21,455 nt of DNA from positions 1-21,455 of the forward strand of contig CAJUGG010000049.1 in NCBI GenBank assembly GCA_910585995.1, read 5' to 3'. This DNA is from an uncultured Lachnospiraceae bacterium. GTDB taxonomy: Bacteria > Bacillota > Clostridia > Lachnospirales > Lachnospiraceae. The notes beneath the pieces are model-generated. The model was given only the letters and a program-made list of their open reading frames with translations, ran no database searches and was not told the origin of the DNA. Of this stretch, positions 14,305 to 21,455 are shown one piece after another. How positions within the stretch are numbered: the first letter of the stretch is position 1; each line of letters begins with the position of its first letter. A program made the position numbers and the translations under genes.

Positions 14305-15639
14305 ATGGGAAAATATTTTGGAACGGATGGTTTCCGCGGGGAAGCTAATGTAAATTTGACGGTAGAACATGCGTTCAAAGTGGGGCGTTTCCTGGGATGG
14401 TATTATGGCCGTGAGCACAAGGCGCAGGTGGTGATCGGAAAGGATACCAGAAGATCCAGCTATATGTTTGAATATTCTCTGGTAGCAGGCTTGACGGCTT
14501 CCGGGGCCGATGTGTATCTGCTGCACGTGACCACAACCCCCAGTGTCTCCTACGTGGTGCGCACCGAAGGCTTTGACTGCGGGATTATGATCTCTGCCAG
14601 TCACAACCCTTTCTATGACAACGGCATCAAAGTCATCAACAGTATGGGTTATAAATTAGAGGCCTCTGTGGAAGAGAAGATCGAGGCTTATATCGACGGA
14701 CAAATCGAAGAGATCCCTTTGGCCACCAGAGAGCATGTGGGGCGGACGGTTGATTTCTCTGCCGGACGCAACCGCTATATCGGTTATCTGATCTCTCTGC
14801 CAACCCGTTCCTTTAAGACGATGCGGGTAGGCTTAGACTGCTCCAACGGCAGTGCTTCAGCCATTGCCAAAAGCGTATTTGATGCGCTTGGAGCCAGGAC
14901 TTATGTGATCCACAATGACCCGGACGGCACCAATATCAATGAGGACTGCGGCTCTACACATATTGAAGCACTGCAGGCCTTTGTAAAAGAAAAAGGACTG
15001 GATGTGGGATTTGCCTATGATGGAGATGCTGACCGCTGCCTGGCAGTGGATGAACATGGCAATGTGATCGACGGTGATCTGATCCTCTATATCTGTGGAA
15101 AATATATGAAAGAGATCGGCCAGTTAAAAGACGATATGATCGTCACCACCGTAATGTCCAATATTGGACTGTATAAAGCCTGTGACAAAATCGGCCTTCA
15201 GTATCAAAAGACCAAAGTGGGCGATAAATATGTCTTTGAAAACATGATGGAGAATGGCTACCGCTTAGGCGGCGAGCAGTCAGGACATATTATCTTCAGC
15301 AAACATGCCACCACAGGCGACGGAATCCTGACTTCCCTGAAGATCATGGAAGTGATCCTGGAGAAAAAGACCACGCTGGGTACACTGGCTTCTGAAGTAA
15401 AGATCTATCCACAACTTCTTCAGAATCTCAGAGTAACCGATAAACAGACTGTCCTGACGCATCCAAAAGTAACAGTAGCTATTCAGGAAGTGGAAAAAGA
15501 GTTGGGAAGCGAAGGCCGGATCTTGGTGCGGGAGAGCGGAACAGAACCTCTGCTGCGGGTGATGGTGGAAGCGACCACGCAGGAATTATGTGAGCGCTAT
15601 GTATCCAAAGTGATTGACACGATGAAAAGCGTAATGTAA
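14305..15639 (+). CDS. glmM: Phosphoglucosamine mutase
   Basis: The 444-residue enzyme converts glucosamine-6-phosphate to glucosamine-1-phosphate, feeding UDP-GlcNAc and hence peptidoglycan synthesis. KYFGTDGFRG opens the protein. The phosphorylated serine is Ser99 in ISASHNPFYDNG. The magnesium loop DGDADR is at 239-244, the sugar-binding GGEQSGHII is in the third domain, and the phosphate-binding RESGTEPLLRVMVE is near the C-terminus. ATG 14305 with TAGGAGTG upstream is chosen over a TTG at 14266, which would start inside the leader hairpin. It is the first gene after its own strong promoter. No glmU or glmS is in the window. Confidence 0.96.
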   Translation: MGKYFGTDGFRGEANVNLTVEHAFKVGRFLGWYYGREHKAQVVIGKDTRRSSYMFEYSLVAGLTASGADVYLLHVTTTPSVSYVVRTEGFDCGIMISASHNPFYDNGIKVINSMGYKLEASVEEKIEAYIDGQIEEIPLATREHVGRTVDFSAGRNRYIGYLISLPTRSFKTMRVGLDCSNGSASAIAKSVFDALGARTYVIHNDPDGTNINEDCGSTHIEALQAFVKEKGLDVGFAYDGDADRCLAVDEHGNVIDGDLILYICGKYMKEIGQLKDDMIVTTVMSNIGLYKACDKIGLQYQKTKVGDKYVFENMMENGYRLGGEQSGHIIFSKHATTGDGILTSLKIMEVILEKKTTLGTLASEVKIYPQLLQNLRVTDKQTVLTHPKVTVAIQEVEKELGSEGRILVRESGTEPLLRVMVEATTQELCERYVSKVIDTMKSVM

Positions 15640-15649
15640 GAGAGAGAAT

Positions 15650-15688
15650 ATGGCGGCTGCATAGGATATTCCTTGCAGCGCCATTTTA
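15650..15688 (+). terminator. Terminator-like hairpin after glmM
   Basis: ATGGCGGCTGCA (15650-15661) pairs with TGCAGCGCCAT (15674-15684), with one bulged base and a 12-nt loop, followed by TTTTAT. The ribosome site of the next gene (AGGAGGG, 15694-15700) follows within a few bases, and I see no new promoter, so partial read-through is likely. Confidence 0.65.
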
Positions 15689-15704
15689 TACACAGGAGGG
15701 AAAG

Positions 15705-16622
15705 ATGAAAAAAACAACATTGGTAGTGATGGCGGCAGGTATTGGAAGCCGTTTTGGCGGCGGAATCAAACAGTTAGAGCCGGTTGGTCCGTCCGGAGAG
15801 ATTATTATGGATTATTCCATTCATGACGCACTGGAGGCGGGATTTAACAAAGTCGTATTTATCATCCGCAAGGATCTGGAAAAAGACTTTAAAGAAGTGA
15901 TTGGAAACCGCATGGAAAAGCTTGTGGAGACCGCCTACGCCTTTCAGGAGATTGAGAATGTGCCGGACGGCTTCACAGTGCCAGAGGGCCGTACAAAGCC
16001 CTGGGGGACCGGACAGGCGATCCTGTGCTGTAAAGATCTGGTCAAAGAGCCGTTTGCAGTGATCAATGCAGACGATTACTATGGAAAAGAAGCTTTTGTA
16101 AAAGTACATGACTATCTGGCAGAGGACAGAAAAGCAGGCAGCCATATGGATTTTTGCATGGCAGGATTTCTGCTGGGCAATACGCTGAGTGATTTTGGCG
16201 GCGTGACCAGAGGCATCTGCAGCGTGGATGAAAAAGGGCATCTGACCAAGGTGACAGAGACCAAAAATATCATTAAGACCGTAGACGGCGCTGCTGTGGA
16301 AAAAGAAGACAAGACCCTTGTACCGTTGGATCAAAACTGTCCGGTATCCATGAATATGTGGGGGCTGACACCGGAGATCTTTGCTGTGTTAGAAGAAGGC
16401 TTTGCAGAATTTTTGTCAAAGCTTGCAGATCCCATGAAGGGAGAATATCTGATTCCCACCATTATCGATCAGCTGATCCGGGAAGATAAAGCAGACGTTA
16501 CAGTGTTGGAGTCCAGAGACAAATGGTTTGGTGTGACGTACAAAGAGGACAAGCCAGCCGTGGTAAAATCTTTCTTAGAACTGATTCAGGCAGGAGTCTA
16601 CAAAGAAAAATTATTTAACTGA
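15705..16622 (+). CDS. Nucleotidyltransferase (sugar-phosphate type, PF00483-like)
   Basis: The 305-residue protein has the nucleotidyltransferase fold: an N-terminal nucleotide loop AAGIGSRFGGGIKQLEPVG (10-28), a GTGQA base/phosphate segment (101-105) and the metal-binding NADDYYG (121-127). Such enzymes join an NTP to a sugar or alcohol phosphate and release pyrophosphate. The motif spacing is unlike GalU or RmlA, and the acyltransferase repeats of GlmU are absent. The substrate is unknown. It lies directly after glmM, whose product is a sugar-1-phosphate, and 23 nt before a DUF2156 gene. Strong AGGAGGG before the ATG. Confidence 0.85.
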   Translation: MKKTTLVVMAAGIGSRFGGGIKQLEPVGPSGEIIMDYSIHDALEAGFNKVVFIIRKDLEKDFKEVIGNRMEKLVETAYAFQEIENVPDGFTVPEGRTKPWGTGQAILCCKDLVKEPFAVINADDYYGKEAFVKVHDYLAEDRKAGSHMDFCMAGFLLGNTLSDFGGVTRGICSVDEKGHLTKVTETKNIIKTVDGAAVEKEDKTLVPLDQNCPVSMNMWGLTPEIFAVLEEGFAEFLSKLADPMKGEYLIPTIIDQLIREDKADVTVLESRDKWFGVTYKEDKPAVVKSFLELIQAGVYKEKLFN

Positions 16623-16645
16623 TAACCATAATAGGAGTAGAGACT

Positions 16646-17548
16646 ATGACAGAGATTCCATTTCGAAAAGTCGAACTTTCCGATCGGGACACTATTTTAG
16701 GATATCTGCGGCACAGAACTTACAGAAGCTGTGAGCGAACCTTTTCCAACATCTACCTGTGGGCAAGATTTTACAATCTTGTATGGGCAGATATAGAAGA
16801 TACCGCAATCTTTCGGGCGGAGATTAATAGAAGGTTCTCCTATACCTATCCAGTGGGTCCGGGAGATCATAAAAAAGCTCTTACAGCCATCTTAGAGGAG
16901 TGTGAAAAAAAAGGACATCCTTTTCAATTGCATGGTGTCAGCAAGTGGGAGTTCGAGGAGTTAGAGCAGTATTTTCCAGGGAGATTTCAGGTAGAATGGG
17001 ACAGGGATGCAGAGGACTATATCTACGAGACTGAGAAACTGATCCGTCTGTCCGGGAAGAAATATCATGGAAAAAAGAATCATATCAACCAGTTTAAAGC
17101 TGCATTTCCAGACTGGAGCTATGAGCCAGTCAGTGACGACAATGTGGAAGAGTGCTTTCAGATGGCGCTTCGCTGGAGAGAATTTAATGGCTGCGAGGCA
17201 GATGCAGAGAAAAATAAAGAGATGTGTGTCGCACTCAATTCGCTGCGGCTGTTTCATGAACTGGAGCTAAAAGGCGGCGTGCTGCGTGCCGGAGGAGATA
17301 TCGTGGCATTTACCCTGGGAGAACCTGTGTGCGAGGATACCTTTGTGGTGCACATCGAGAAAGCCTATGCAGATATTCGGGGGGCTTATCCCATGATCAA
17401 TCAGCAGTTTTTAGAGCATGAAGTGTCCGGATATACGTATGTCAATCGTGAAGATGATACTGGAGAAGAGGGACTTCGCAAAGCCAAATTGTCCTATCAT
17501 CCGATCTTTATGGCAGAAAAAGGTATGGTACGGGTAAAACCATCATAA
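16646..17548 (+). CDS. DUF2156 / phosphatidylglycerol lysyltransferase C-terminal domain protein
   Basis: The 300-residue soluble protein matches the LPG_synthase_C (PF09924, DUF2156) fold, a double GNAT-like domain. In MprF the same domain moves an amino acid from aminoacyl-tRNA to phosphatidylglycerol. Here the flippase and membrane parts of MprF are missing. The C-terminal signature YTYVNREDDTGEEGLRKAKLSYHP spans about 263-286. Stand-alone members are common in Clostridia and mostly uncharacterised. An aminoacyl or acyl transfer role is inferred from fold only. TAGGAG precedes the ATG; hisC follows by 16 nt. Confidence 0.87.
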   Translation: MTEIPFRKVELSDRDTILGYLRHRTYRSCERTFSNIYLWARFYNLVWADIEDTAIFRAEINRRFSYTYPVGPGDHKKALTAILEECEKKGHPFQLHGVSKWEFEELEQYFPGRFQVEWDRDAEDYIYETEKLIRLSGKKYHGKKNHINQFKAAFPDWSYEPVSDDNVEECFQMALRWREFNGCEADAEKNKEMCVALNSLRLFHELELKGGVLRAGGDIVAFTLGEPVCEDTFVVHIEKAYADIRGAYPMINQQFLEHEVSGYTYVNREDDTGEEGLRKAKLSYHPIFMAEKGMVRVKPS

Positions 17549-17564
17549 TCATAAGGAGAGCAAC

Positions 17565-18629
17565 ATGAGAACATGGGAAGCAAATGTGCGGAAGGTGACT
17601 CCCTATACACCAGGAGAACAGCCGAACAAACCAAAGATGATAAAATTAAACACCAACGAGAATCCTTATCCGCCGGCCCCTGGCGTACAGGCGGCTCTGA
17701 AAGAGTTTGATGCAGATTGTCTGCGCCTGTATCCAGATCCGGCTGCTTCTGTACTTGTGGAGGCGCTTGCAGCCTATCATAAGGTAAAGCCGGAACAGGT
17801 CTTTGTAGGAGTGGGTTCCGATGATGTGCTGGCCATCGCTTTTATGACCTTTTTTAACTCCAAAAAGCCCATCCTCTTCCCGGATATTTCCTATTCCTTT
17901 TATCCCGTATGGGCAGAGGAATTTCAGATCCCCTATGAGACGCCGGCGCTGGATGCAGATTTTCGCATCCGCACAGAGGATTATCTGAGAGAAAACGGCG
18001 GTGTGATCTTTCCCAATCCCAATGCCCCCACTTCTCTTGCAATGCCTCTCTCTGAAGTAAAAAAGATCGTCCGCGGCAATCCGGATGTGGTGGTGATCGT
18101 GGATGAAGCCTATGTGGACTTTGGCGCAGATTCAGCACTGGAACTGGTGCAGCAATATGACAACCTGCTGATTGTGCGGACTTTTTCCAAATCCCGTTCT
18201 ATGGCAGGCATACGGATTGGGTATGCTATTGGCAGTCCTATGCTGATTAAGTATATGAATGATGTGAAATATTCTTTTAATTCCTATACGATGAATCAGG
18301 TTACTTTGAGATTAGGAGTGGAATCCATAAAAGATGACGCCTATTTCCGCGAGACTGTGGAAAAGATCATAAGTACCAGGGAACATGCCAAAGAAGTGCT
18401 GGGCCAGATGGGATTTTCTTTTCCAGATTCCAAATCCAATTTTTTATTTATCACCCATCCTGAGTATCAGGCAAAAGAACTTTTTGAGGCATTAAAAAAA
18501 GAAGATATCTATGTGCGCTATTTTTCACTTCCAAAAATTGACAACTATCTGAGAGTGACCATTGGTACAGAGGCGCAGATGGAGACATTTTATGAGTTTT
18601 TGCGGACGTATGCAGACAAGGAGAGGTAA
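17565..18629 (+). CDS. hisC: Histidinol-phosphate aminotransferase-like PLP enzyme
   Basis: The 354-residue fold-type I aminotransferase has the PLP lysine Lys209 in TFSKSRSMAGIRIGYAIG, Asp180 and Tyr183 in VDEAYVDF, and the NPNAPT loop (151-156). NTNENPYPP at 30-38 is typical of HisC. In histidine synthesis it exchanges imidazole-acetol phosphate and glutamate for histidinol phosphate. No other his gene is present, so the enzyme may serve another phospho-amino substrate (HisC and CobD-type enzymes are hard to separate by eye). AAGGAGAG precedes the ATG, and it ends 8 nt before the next gene. Confidence 0.88.
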   Translation: MRTWEANVRKVTPYTPGEQPNKPKMIKLNTNENPYPPAPGVQAALKEFDADCLRLYPDPAASVLVEALAAYHKVKPEQVFVGVGSDDVLAIAFMTFFNSKKPILFPDISYSFYPVWAEEFQIPYETPALDADFRIRTEDYLRENGGVIFPNPNAPTSLAMPLSEVKKIVRGNPDVVVIVDEAYVDFGADSALELVQQYDNLLIVRTFSKSRSMAGIRIGYAIGSPMLIKYMNDVKYSFNSYTMNQVTLRLGVESIKDDAYFRETVEKIISTREHAKEVLGQMGFSFPDSKSNFLFITHPEYQAKELFEALKKEDIYVRYFSLPKIDNYLRVTIGTEAQMETFYEFLRTYADKER

Positions 18630-18637
18630 GAAAAAAG

Positions 18638-19138
18638 ATGGAGAGTTTAGTAATCTGGTTTACCGAGACACTAGGAGGCAAAGTATCCAGGGAGATGATT
18701 GTATTTATCATCTCTATGGTCCCTATACTGGAACTTCGGGGCGGGCTGATCGCAGCTTCTCTCTTACAGATCCCCATTGTGCGGGCGATCTGGTACTGTG
18801 TCGTCGGAAATATCATTCCTGTGCCTTTTATCCTGGCGTTGATCACACCCATCTTTAACTGGCTGAAGCAGACGAAGACATTTCGCCCTATGGTGGAGAA
18901 ACTGGAGCGTCGTGCCATGGGCAAAAGCGAACAGATCGAGAAATATCAGTTCTGGGGTTTAGTGCTCTTTGTGGGGATTCCGCTTCCTGGAACCGGCGCC
19001 TGGACAGGGTCTTTGATTGCTTCCTTGCTGGGTGTCAAATTTAAAAAAGCTTTTCCAGCGGTACTTTTGGGAATCGTGATGGCAACGATTATCATGTCCA
19101 TAGTCTCCTATGGACTCTTAGGAGCATTGATTCACTAG
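18638..19138 (+). CDS. COG2426 / small multidrug export family membrane protein
   Basis: The 166-residue protein matches PF06695 (COG2426), named small multi-drug export protein although transport has hardly been shown. PILELRGGLIAA (29-40) and GIPLPGTGAWTGSLIASLLG (113-132) are the family signatures. Hydrophobic segments occur near 19-45, 48-75, 105-132 and 138-165, so four membrane passages are likely. It is 8 nt after hisC and 21 nt before the lipid kinase gene. The role is unknown. Confidence 0.86.
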   Translation: MESLVIWFTETLGGKVSREMIVFIISMVPILELRGGLIAASLLQIPIVRAIWYCVVGNIIPVPFILALITPIFNWLKQTKTFRPMVEKLERRAMGKSEQIEKYQFWGLVLFVGIPLPGTGAWTGSLIASLLGVKFKKAFPAVLLGIVMATIIMSIVSYGLLGALIH

Positions 19139-19159
19139 AGAATCGAGGTGTCATAATAG

Positions 19160-20047
19160 GTGAAGAAGCTGTATTTTATCTACAACCCTCATTCTGGACG
19201 GGGACAGATACGAAACAAATTGTCCGATATCCTGCAGATCTTTTCCCAAGCGGGATATGAGCTGACCGTATATCCTACCAAGAAAAATAAAGACGCGATT
19301 AAGAGAGTAGAAGAGCTTCCAGAGGGCTATGATCTGGTAGTTTGCAGCGGCGGAGACGGTACGATGGATGAAGTGGTGGAAGGAATGATGCAGCGGACGC
19401 AGAAAGTTCCCATTGGCTATATCCCCTCCGGGACAGTCAATGATTTTGCCAGAAGCTTAAAGATTCCCAAAGATATGTTAAAAGCGGCGCAGATCGCCGT
19501 AGAAGGCAGGAATTTCCCCTGTGATATGGGAACCTTTAATCAGCAGCATTTTGTCTATATTGCCGCTTTTGGGATCTTTACTGATGTGGCTTACTCCACG
19601 CGTCAGGATATGAAGAATGTATTAGGGCATATGGCGTATCTGTTAGAAGGTGTCAAGCGCCTGACCAATATTCCTTCGTATCATCTGCGGTTTACCAGCA
19701 AGGAGATGACAGAAGAGGGAAACTTTATCTTTGGGATGGTGACGAACTCCCGTTCGGTCGGAGGATTTAAGAGTATTATCGGAAGAAAAGTACAATTTGA
19801 CGACGGTGTCTTCGAGGTTACTTTTATCCGCACACCGAAGAATCCGGTGGAGCTGCAGGAGATCTTAGGTGCGATTATCCTAAAAGAGATCGATTCCAAA
19901 TACATGTATTCTTTTAGAAGTTCGCAGATTTTGATTGAAGCAGATACGAAGATCCCATGGACGTTAGACGGAGAATATGGCGGTGACTGTGACACTGTAC
20001 AGATACAGAATCACCATAAAGCATTGGAGATACGAGTCCATGCATAA
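19160..20047 (+). CDS. YegS/BmrU-family lipid kinase (diacylglycerol kinase-like)
   Basis: The 295-residue cytoplasmic enzyme has the diacylglycerol kinase catalytic fold. IYNPHSGRG (7-15) and GGDGTMDEVVEG (64-75) bind nucleotide, PSGTVNDFAR (89-98) follows, and WTLDGEYGGD lies near the C-terminus. Homologues phosphorylate diacylglycerol (DgkB) or related lipids. Which lipid is used here cannot be told. The start is GTG with GAGGTG at 19145-19150, 9 nt upstream. It is the last gene of the glmM-to-kinase run; its stop overlaps the A tract that acts as T tract for the opposite-strand terminator. Confidence 0.9.
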   Translation: MKKLYFIYNPHSGRGQIRNKLSDILQIFSQAGYELTVYPTKKNKDAIKRVEELPEGYDLVVCSGGDGTMDEVVEGMMQRTQKVPIGYIPSGTVNDFARSLKIPKDMLKAAQIAVEGRNFPCDMGTFNQQHFVYIAAFGIFTDVAYSTRQDMKNVLGHMAYLLEGVKRLTNIPSYHLRFTSKEMTEEGNFIFGMVTNSRSVGGFKSIIGRKVQFDDGVFEVTFIRTPKNPVELQEILGAIILKEIDSKYMYSFRSSQILIEADTKIPWTLDGEYGGDCDTVQIQNHHKALEIRVHA

Positions 20048-20084
20048 AAACAGGCGGAAGGCTCTCTGTAGAGAATCTTCCGCC
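20046..20084 (-). terminator. Terminator of the lipoprotein gene, perhaps bidirectional
   Basis: GGCGGAAG (20053-20060) and CTTCCGCC (20077-20084) form a perfect 8-bp stem, extended by TCTC/GAGA around TGTA. On the - strand TGTTTTTA follows at once, giving a standard terminator. On + the nearest T tract (ATTTTTC, about 20100) is 15 nt away, so action on the kinase gene is less certain. Confidence 0.8.
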
Positions 20085-20097
20085 AACTTGCAGAAAT

Positions 20098-20628
20098 CTA
20101 TTTTTCTTCTGCTGTAAAGAATACAAAATAAGTAGTTCCAGTGCTGTCATCATCAAATGCTTCCATGTAGGAAACAGATACATCTGTGTTGCCGGACGGG
20201 ATCTCAAATACCAAAAGTCCGGTGACTTCTTCCCCCTTTGCAAGGGTATAGGTTCCAGCCAACTGCTGATCATTCAGCGGTGCAAGGCCTTCGTCTGTCC
20301 CGTCATAGGTGATCGGTACGCTGAAATCCTCATCTCCATCGCTGTCCCACTGTGCCTGGAAGTCAGTATCATACATCTCGATATCTTCTTGGAAGGTATT
20401 TTTCACAGTCACTTCTGCCACCAGGAGGCTATTGCCTTCGCTGGGGGTATATCCTTCAAATTCATTGGTTACATAACCACTGTTTACAGTAAAGTTGAAG
20501 AAATAAGTCTTCATGGTATCGCCTAACTTACCCTCTTCATAACCATCACTGTCCACAGTTTTTCTCCCGCAGCCCATCATTGCCAGAACGAGTGTCAAAA
20601 CCAGTAACGCGGAAACAATCTTCTTCAT
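20098..20628 (-). CDS. Small secreted lipoprotein, DUF4352/DUF5067-like
   Basis: The 176-residue protein begins with a type II signal peptide (KK, then hydrophobic 4-16) and a lipobox ending MMGC, with Cys20 as the lipidated residue. The mature part is acidic. The segment FFNFTVNSGYV...GNSLLVAEVTVKNTFQEDIEMYDTDFQAQW is the beta-sandwich pattern of DUF4352-like extracellular domains. No enzyme residues are visible. It should sit on the outer face of the membrane. GGAGG lies 11 nt before the ATG. It has its own promoter with an inverted repeat at the start site, and a terminator. The function is unknown. Confidence 0.82.
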   Translation of the reverse strand: MKKIVSALLVLTLVLAMMGCGRKTVDSDGYEEGKLGDTMKTYFFNFTVNSGYVTNEFEGYTPSEGNSLLVAEVTVKNTFQEDIEMYDTDFQAQWDSDGDEDFSVPITYDGTDEGLAPLNDQQLAGTYTLAKGEEVTGLLVFEIPSGNTDVSVSYMEAFDDDSTGTTYFVFFTAEEK

Positions 20629-20662
20629 CTCTCATCCATCCTCCATTTTCTTACTATAATTC

Positions 20663-20687
20663 TGGTCTGTTTCCACTTGGCAGACCA
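20663..20687 (-). promoter_or_regulatory. Inverted repeat at the lipoprotein transcription start
   Basis: TGGTCTG (20663-20669) and CAGACCA (20681-20687) are perfect 7-bp inverted repeats with an 11-nt spacer. The predicted start of transcription is near 20686, so the repeat covers roughly +1 to +24. An operator or a small 5' hairpin are both possible. Confidence 0.5.
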
Positions 20688-20692
20688 ACTAT

Positions 20693-20721
20693 AGTGTACC
20701 ACTATCAGAGGCTGAAATCAA
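20693..20721 (-). promoter_or_regulatory. Promoter of the lipoprotein gene
   Basis: On the - strand TTGATT (20721-20716), a 17-nt spacer and TACACT (20698-20693) form a moderate sigma-A promoter, 4 of 6 in each box. The overlapping TATAGT at 20688-20693 is a better -10 but lacks a matching -35. Confidence 0.5.
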
Positions 20722-20782
20722 GCGAAAATACCCGAAAAGCTACCATAAAATACTGAAGATTTTCTTAAGAAAAAGATGTTTT

Positions 20783-21235
20783 TTACTTATTATATTTTGC
20801 CTCAATATCGCAGATTTTCTGTACGCGTTCTGCATGGCGTCCGCCTTCAAATTCGGTATCAAAAAATGCATCCAGGATCATCTTGGCAAGCTCATTGCCG
20901 ACCACACGGGCACCCATGGCGATGATCTGAGAGTTATTGTGTTTTGCGGTCATCATAGCAGAGTAGGGTTCGCTGCACACAGCTGCGCGGATTCCTGGCA
21001 CTTTATTTGCTGCAAGAGAGATACCGATACCAGTTCCGCAGATCAGGACTCCCTTTTCCACTTCGCCGCCTTTGATGGCTTCCGCCACTTTCAGGCCTTG
21101 ATCCGGATAATCAATCCGTACCGTTGCATCATAAGCGCCATAGTCTACACATTCATATCCTTTTTTTGTCAGATACTCCATCAATTCCTTTTTTAGATCA
21201 ATCGCTGTATGGTCACAGCCAAATCCAACTTTCAT
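20783..21235 (-). CDS. rpiB: Ribose-5-phosphate isomerase B
   Basis: The 150-residue LacAB/RpiB enzyme interconverts ribose-5-phosphate and ribulose-5-phosphate in the pentose phosphate pathway. Asp8-His9 in GCDHTA bind the sugar, Cys66 in CGTGIGISLAANK is the catalytic base, and His99 in KHNNSQ and the C-terminal GGRHAERV help bind substrate and phosphate. The start at 21235 has GGAGGT with good spacing and matches the family N-terminus MKVGFGCDH. The open frame extends upstream to 21424, but that part crosses the promoter and the G-rich tract and is not coding. Allose-6-phosphate isomerase activity cannot be excluded by sequence. No GC-rich terminator follows. Confidence 0.95.
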   Translation of the reverse strand: MKVGFGCDHTAIDLKKELMEYLTKKGYECVDYGAYDATVRIDYPDQGLKVAEAIKGGEVEKGVLICGTGIGISLAANKVPGIRAAVCSEPYSAMMTAKHNNSQIIAMGARVVGNELAKMILDAFFDTEFEGGRHAERVQKICDIEAKYNK

Positions 21236-21281
21236 ATTGTACCTCCAATTTGGTTTGTGTAAAATAAATTTGTCCTGTTTT

Positions 21282-21310
21282 AGTATAGCAAATGTAAGAG
21301 CTTTTTTCAA
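21282..21310 (-). promoter_or_regulatory. Promoter of rpiB
   Basis: On the - strand TTGAAA (21310-21305), a 17-nt spacer and TATACT (21287-21282) match sigma-A at 5 of 6 in both boxes. RNA would start near 21275, about 40 nt before the ATG. Confidence 0.8.
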
Positions 21311-21330
21311 CGCATGGCGAAACTTTTGTA

Positions 21331-21420
21331 GGGGGGGGCGACGGGGCAGGCGCGCACAAAAGGGGGCTTCGGAGGGGGGCGGCGGGGCGGACATATGCAA
21401 AAGGGAGCTTCGGGGGTGGG
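21331..21420 (+). repeat. G-rich tract with a degenerate 41-nt-period direct repeat
   Basis: Runs of 3 to 8 G occur at 21331-21338, 21343-21346, 21362-21366, 21374-21379, 21384-21387, 21403-21405, 21412-21416 and 21418-21420. A 23-nt unit (CAAAAGGG, then GCTTCGG and G runs) at 21357-21379 recurs imperfectly at 21398-21420. The tract lies upstream of the rpiB promoter and leads into the second copy of the palindromic repeat. Confidence 0.7.
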
Positions 21421-21455
21421 ACAAATGTCTGCATAGAGTGTATCGGACAGTCGGC
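21419..21455 (+). repeat. Palindromic repeat, copy 2 (cut by window end)
   Basis: These 37 bases are identical to 10521-10557, the left arm of copy 1, including the central block that does not pair within copy 1. GGCGACGGG at 21337-21345 also recurs, inverted, at the right flank of copy 1 (about 10724-10732, CCCGTCGCC), so the element may begin near 21337. The rest lies beyond the window. Confidence 0.85.

Noticed and set aside
20760..20773. TTTTCTTAAGAAAA palindrome after rpiB as its terminator
   Set aside because: The stem is AT-only and short and no clean T tract follows it on the - strand, so termination is doubtful.
20834..21196. 120-codon + strand frame opposite rpiB
   Set aside because: Antisense shadow of rpiB with no ribosome site or family features.
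21236..21424. 63-residue N-terminal extension of RpiB
   Set aside because: It is Pro/Arg-rich translation of the G-rich tract and covers the rpiB promoter and ribosome site.
1..21455. tRNA, rRNA, CRISPR, prophage, insertion sequence, toxin-antitoxin or defence genes
   Set aside because: I looked for these and saw no sequence supporting any of them; apart from the repeats described, the window is conserved chromosomal genes.

Overview
The window reads as ordinary chromosome of a low-to-mid GC Gram-positive anaerobe of the class Clostridia, most likely family Lachnospiraceae. The evidence is the gene order tig-clpP-clpX-lon-engB and rho-rpmE-DUF1385-prmC-prfA, the DUF4364 gene, strong AGGAGG ribosome sites and sigma-A type promoters. 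Genus cannot be fixed from the sequence alone. Nothing looks like a phage, an insertion sequence, a CRISPR array or a defence island. Most genes are conserved housekeeping genes.

Layout. (1) 1-7432, + strand: the last codons of an unknown gene, then protein quality control (trigger factor, ClpP, ClpX, Lon), the ribosome-assembly GTPase EngB and an AI-2E-family membrane protein. (2) 7441-8941, - strand: a TIGR01212-type radical SAM protein followed by a DUF4364 winged-helix protein. (3) 9120-14120, + strand: rho, a 488-nt gene-free stretch with a large palindromic repeat and the rpmE promoter and leader, then rpmE, DUF1385, prmC and prfA. PrmC is the methylase for the GGQ glutamine of the RF1 encoded next door. 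(4) 14125-20047, + strand: a sigma-A promoter, a leader with a long hairpin, glmM, then a sugar-nucleotidyltransferase-like gene, an LPG-synthase-C/DUF2156 gene, a hisC-like aminotransferase, a COG2426 membrane protein and a YegS/BmrU lipid kinase, all closely spaced. (5) 20098-21235, - strand: a small lipoprotein and rpiB, each with its own promoter, then a G-rich tract and the start of a second copy of the palindromic repeat, cut off by the window edge.

The most interesting material is non-coding. A 44-nt element (35 of 44 identical, no gaps) occurs twice: before tig and, on the other strand, before the DUF4364 gene. In both copies it carries a 9-nt inverted repeat around a 16-nt loop, contains the Lys-Gln-stop end of the upstream frame, and finishes just before the ribosome site of the next gene. 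A roughly 200-nt imperfect palindrome lies between rho and rpmE, and 37 nt of it recur exactly at the window end. The glmM leader contains an 89-nt nested hairpin, and the rpmE leader is long enough to be a ribosomal-protein autoregulatory leader. Several terminator-like hairpins sit directly against the next gene's ribosome site, suggesting partial termination inside operons. No wholly new protein system is evident.
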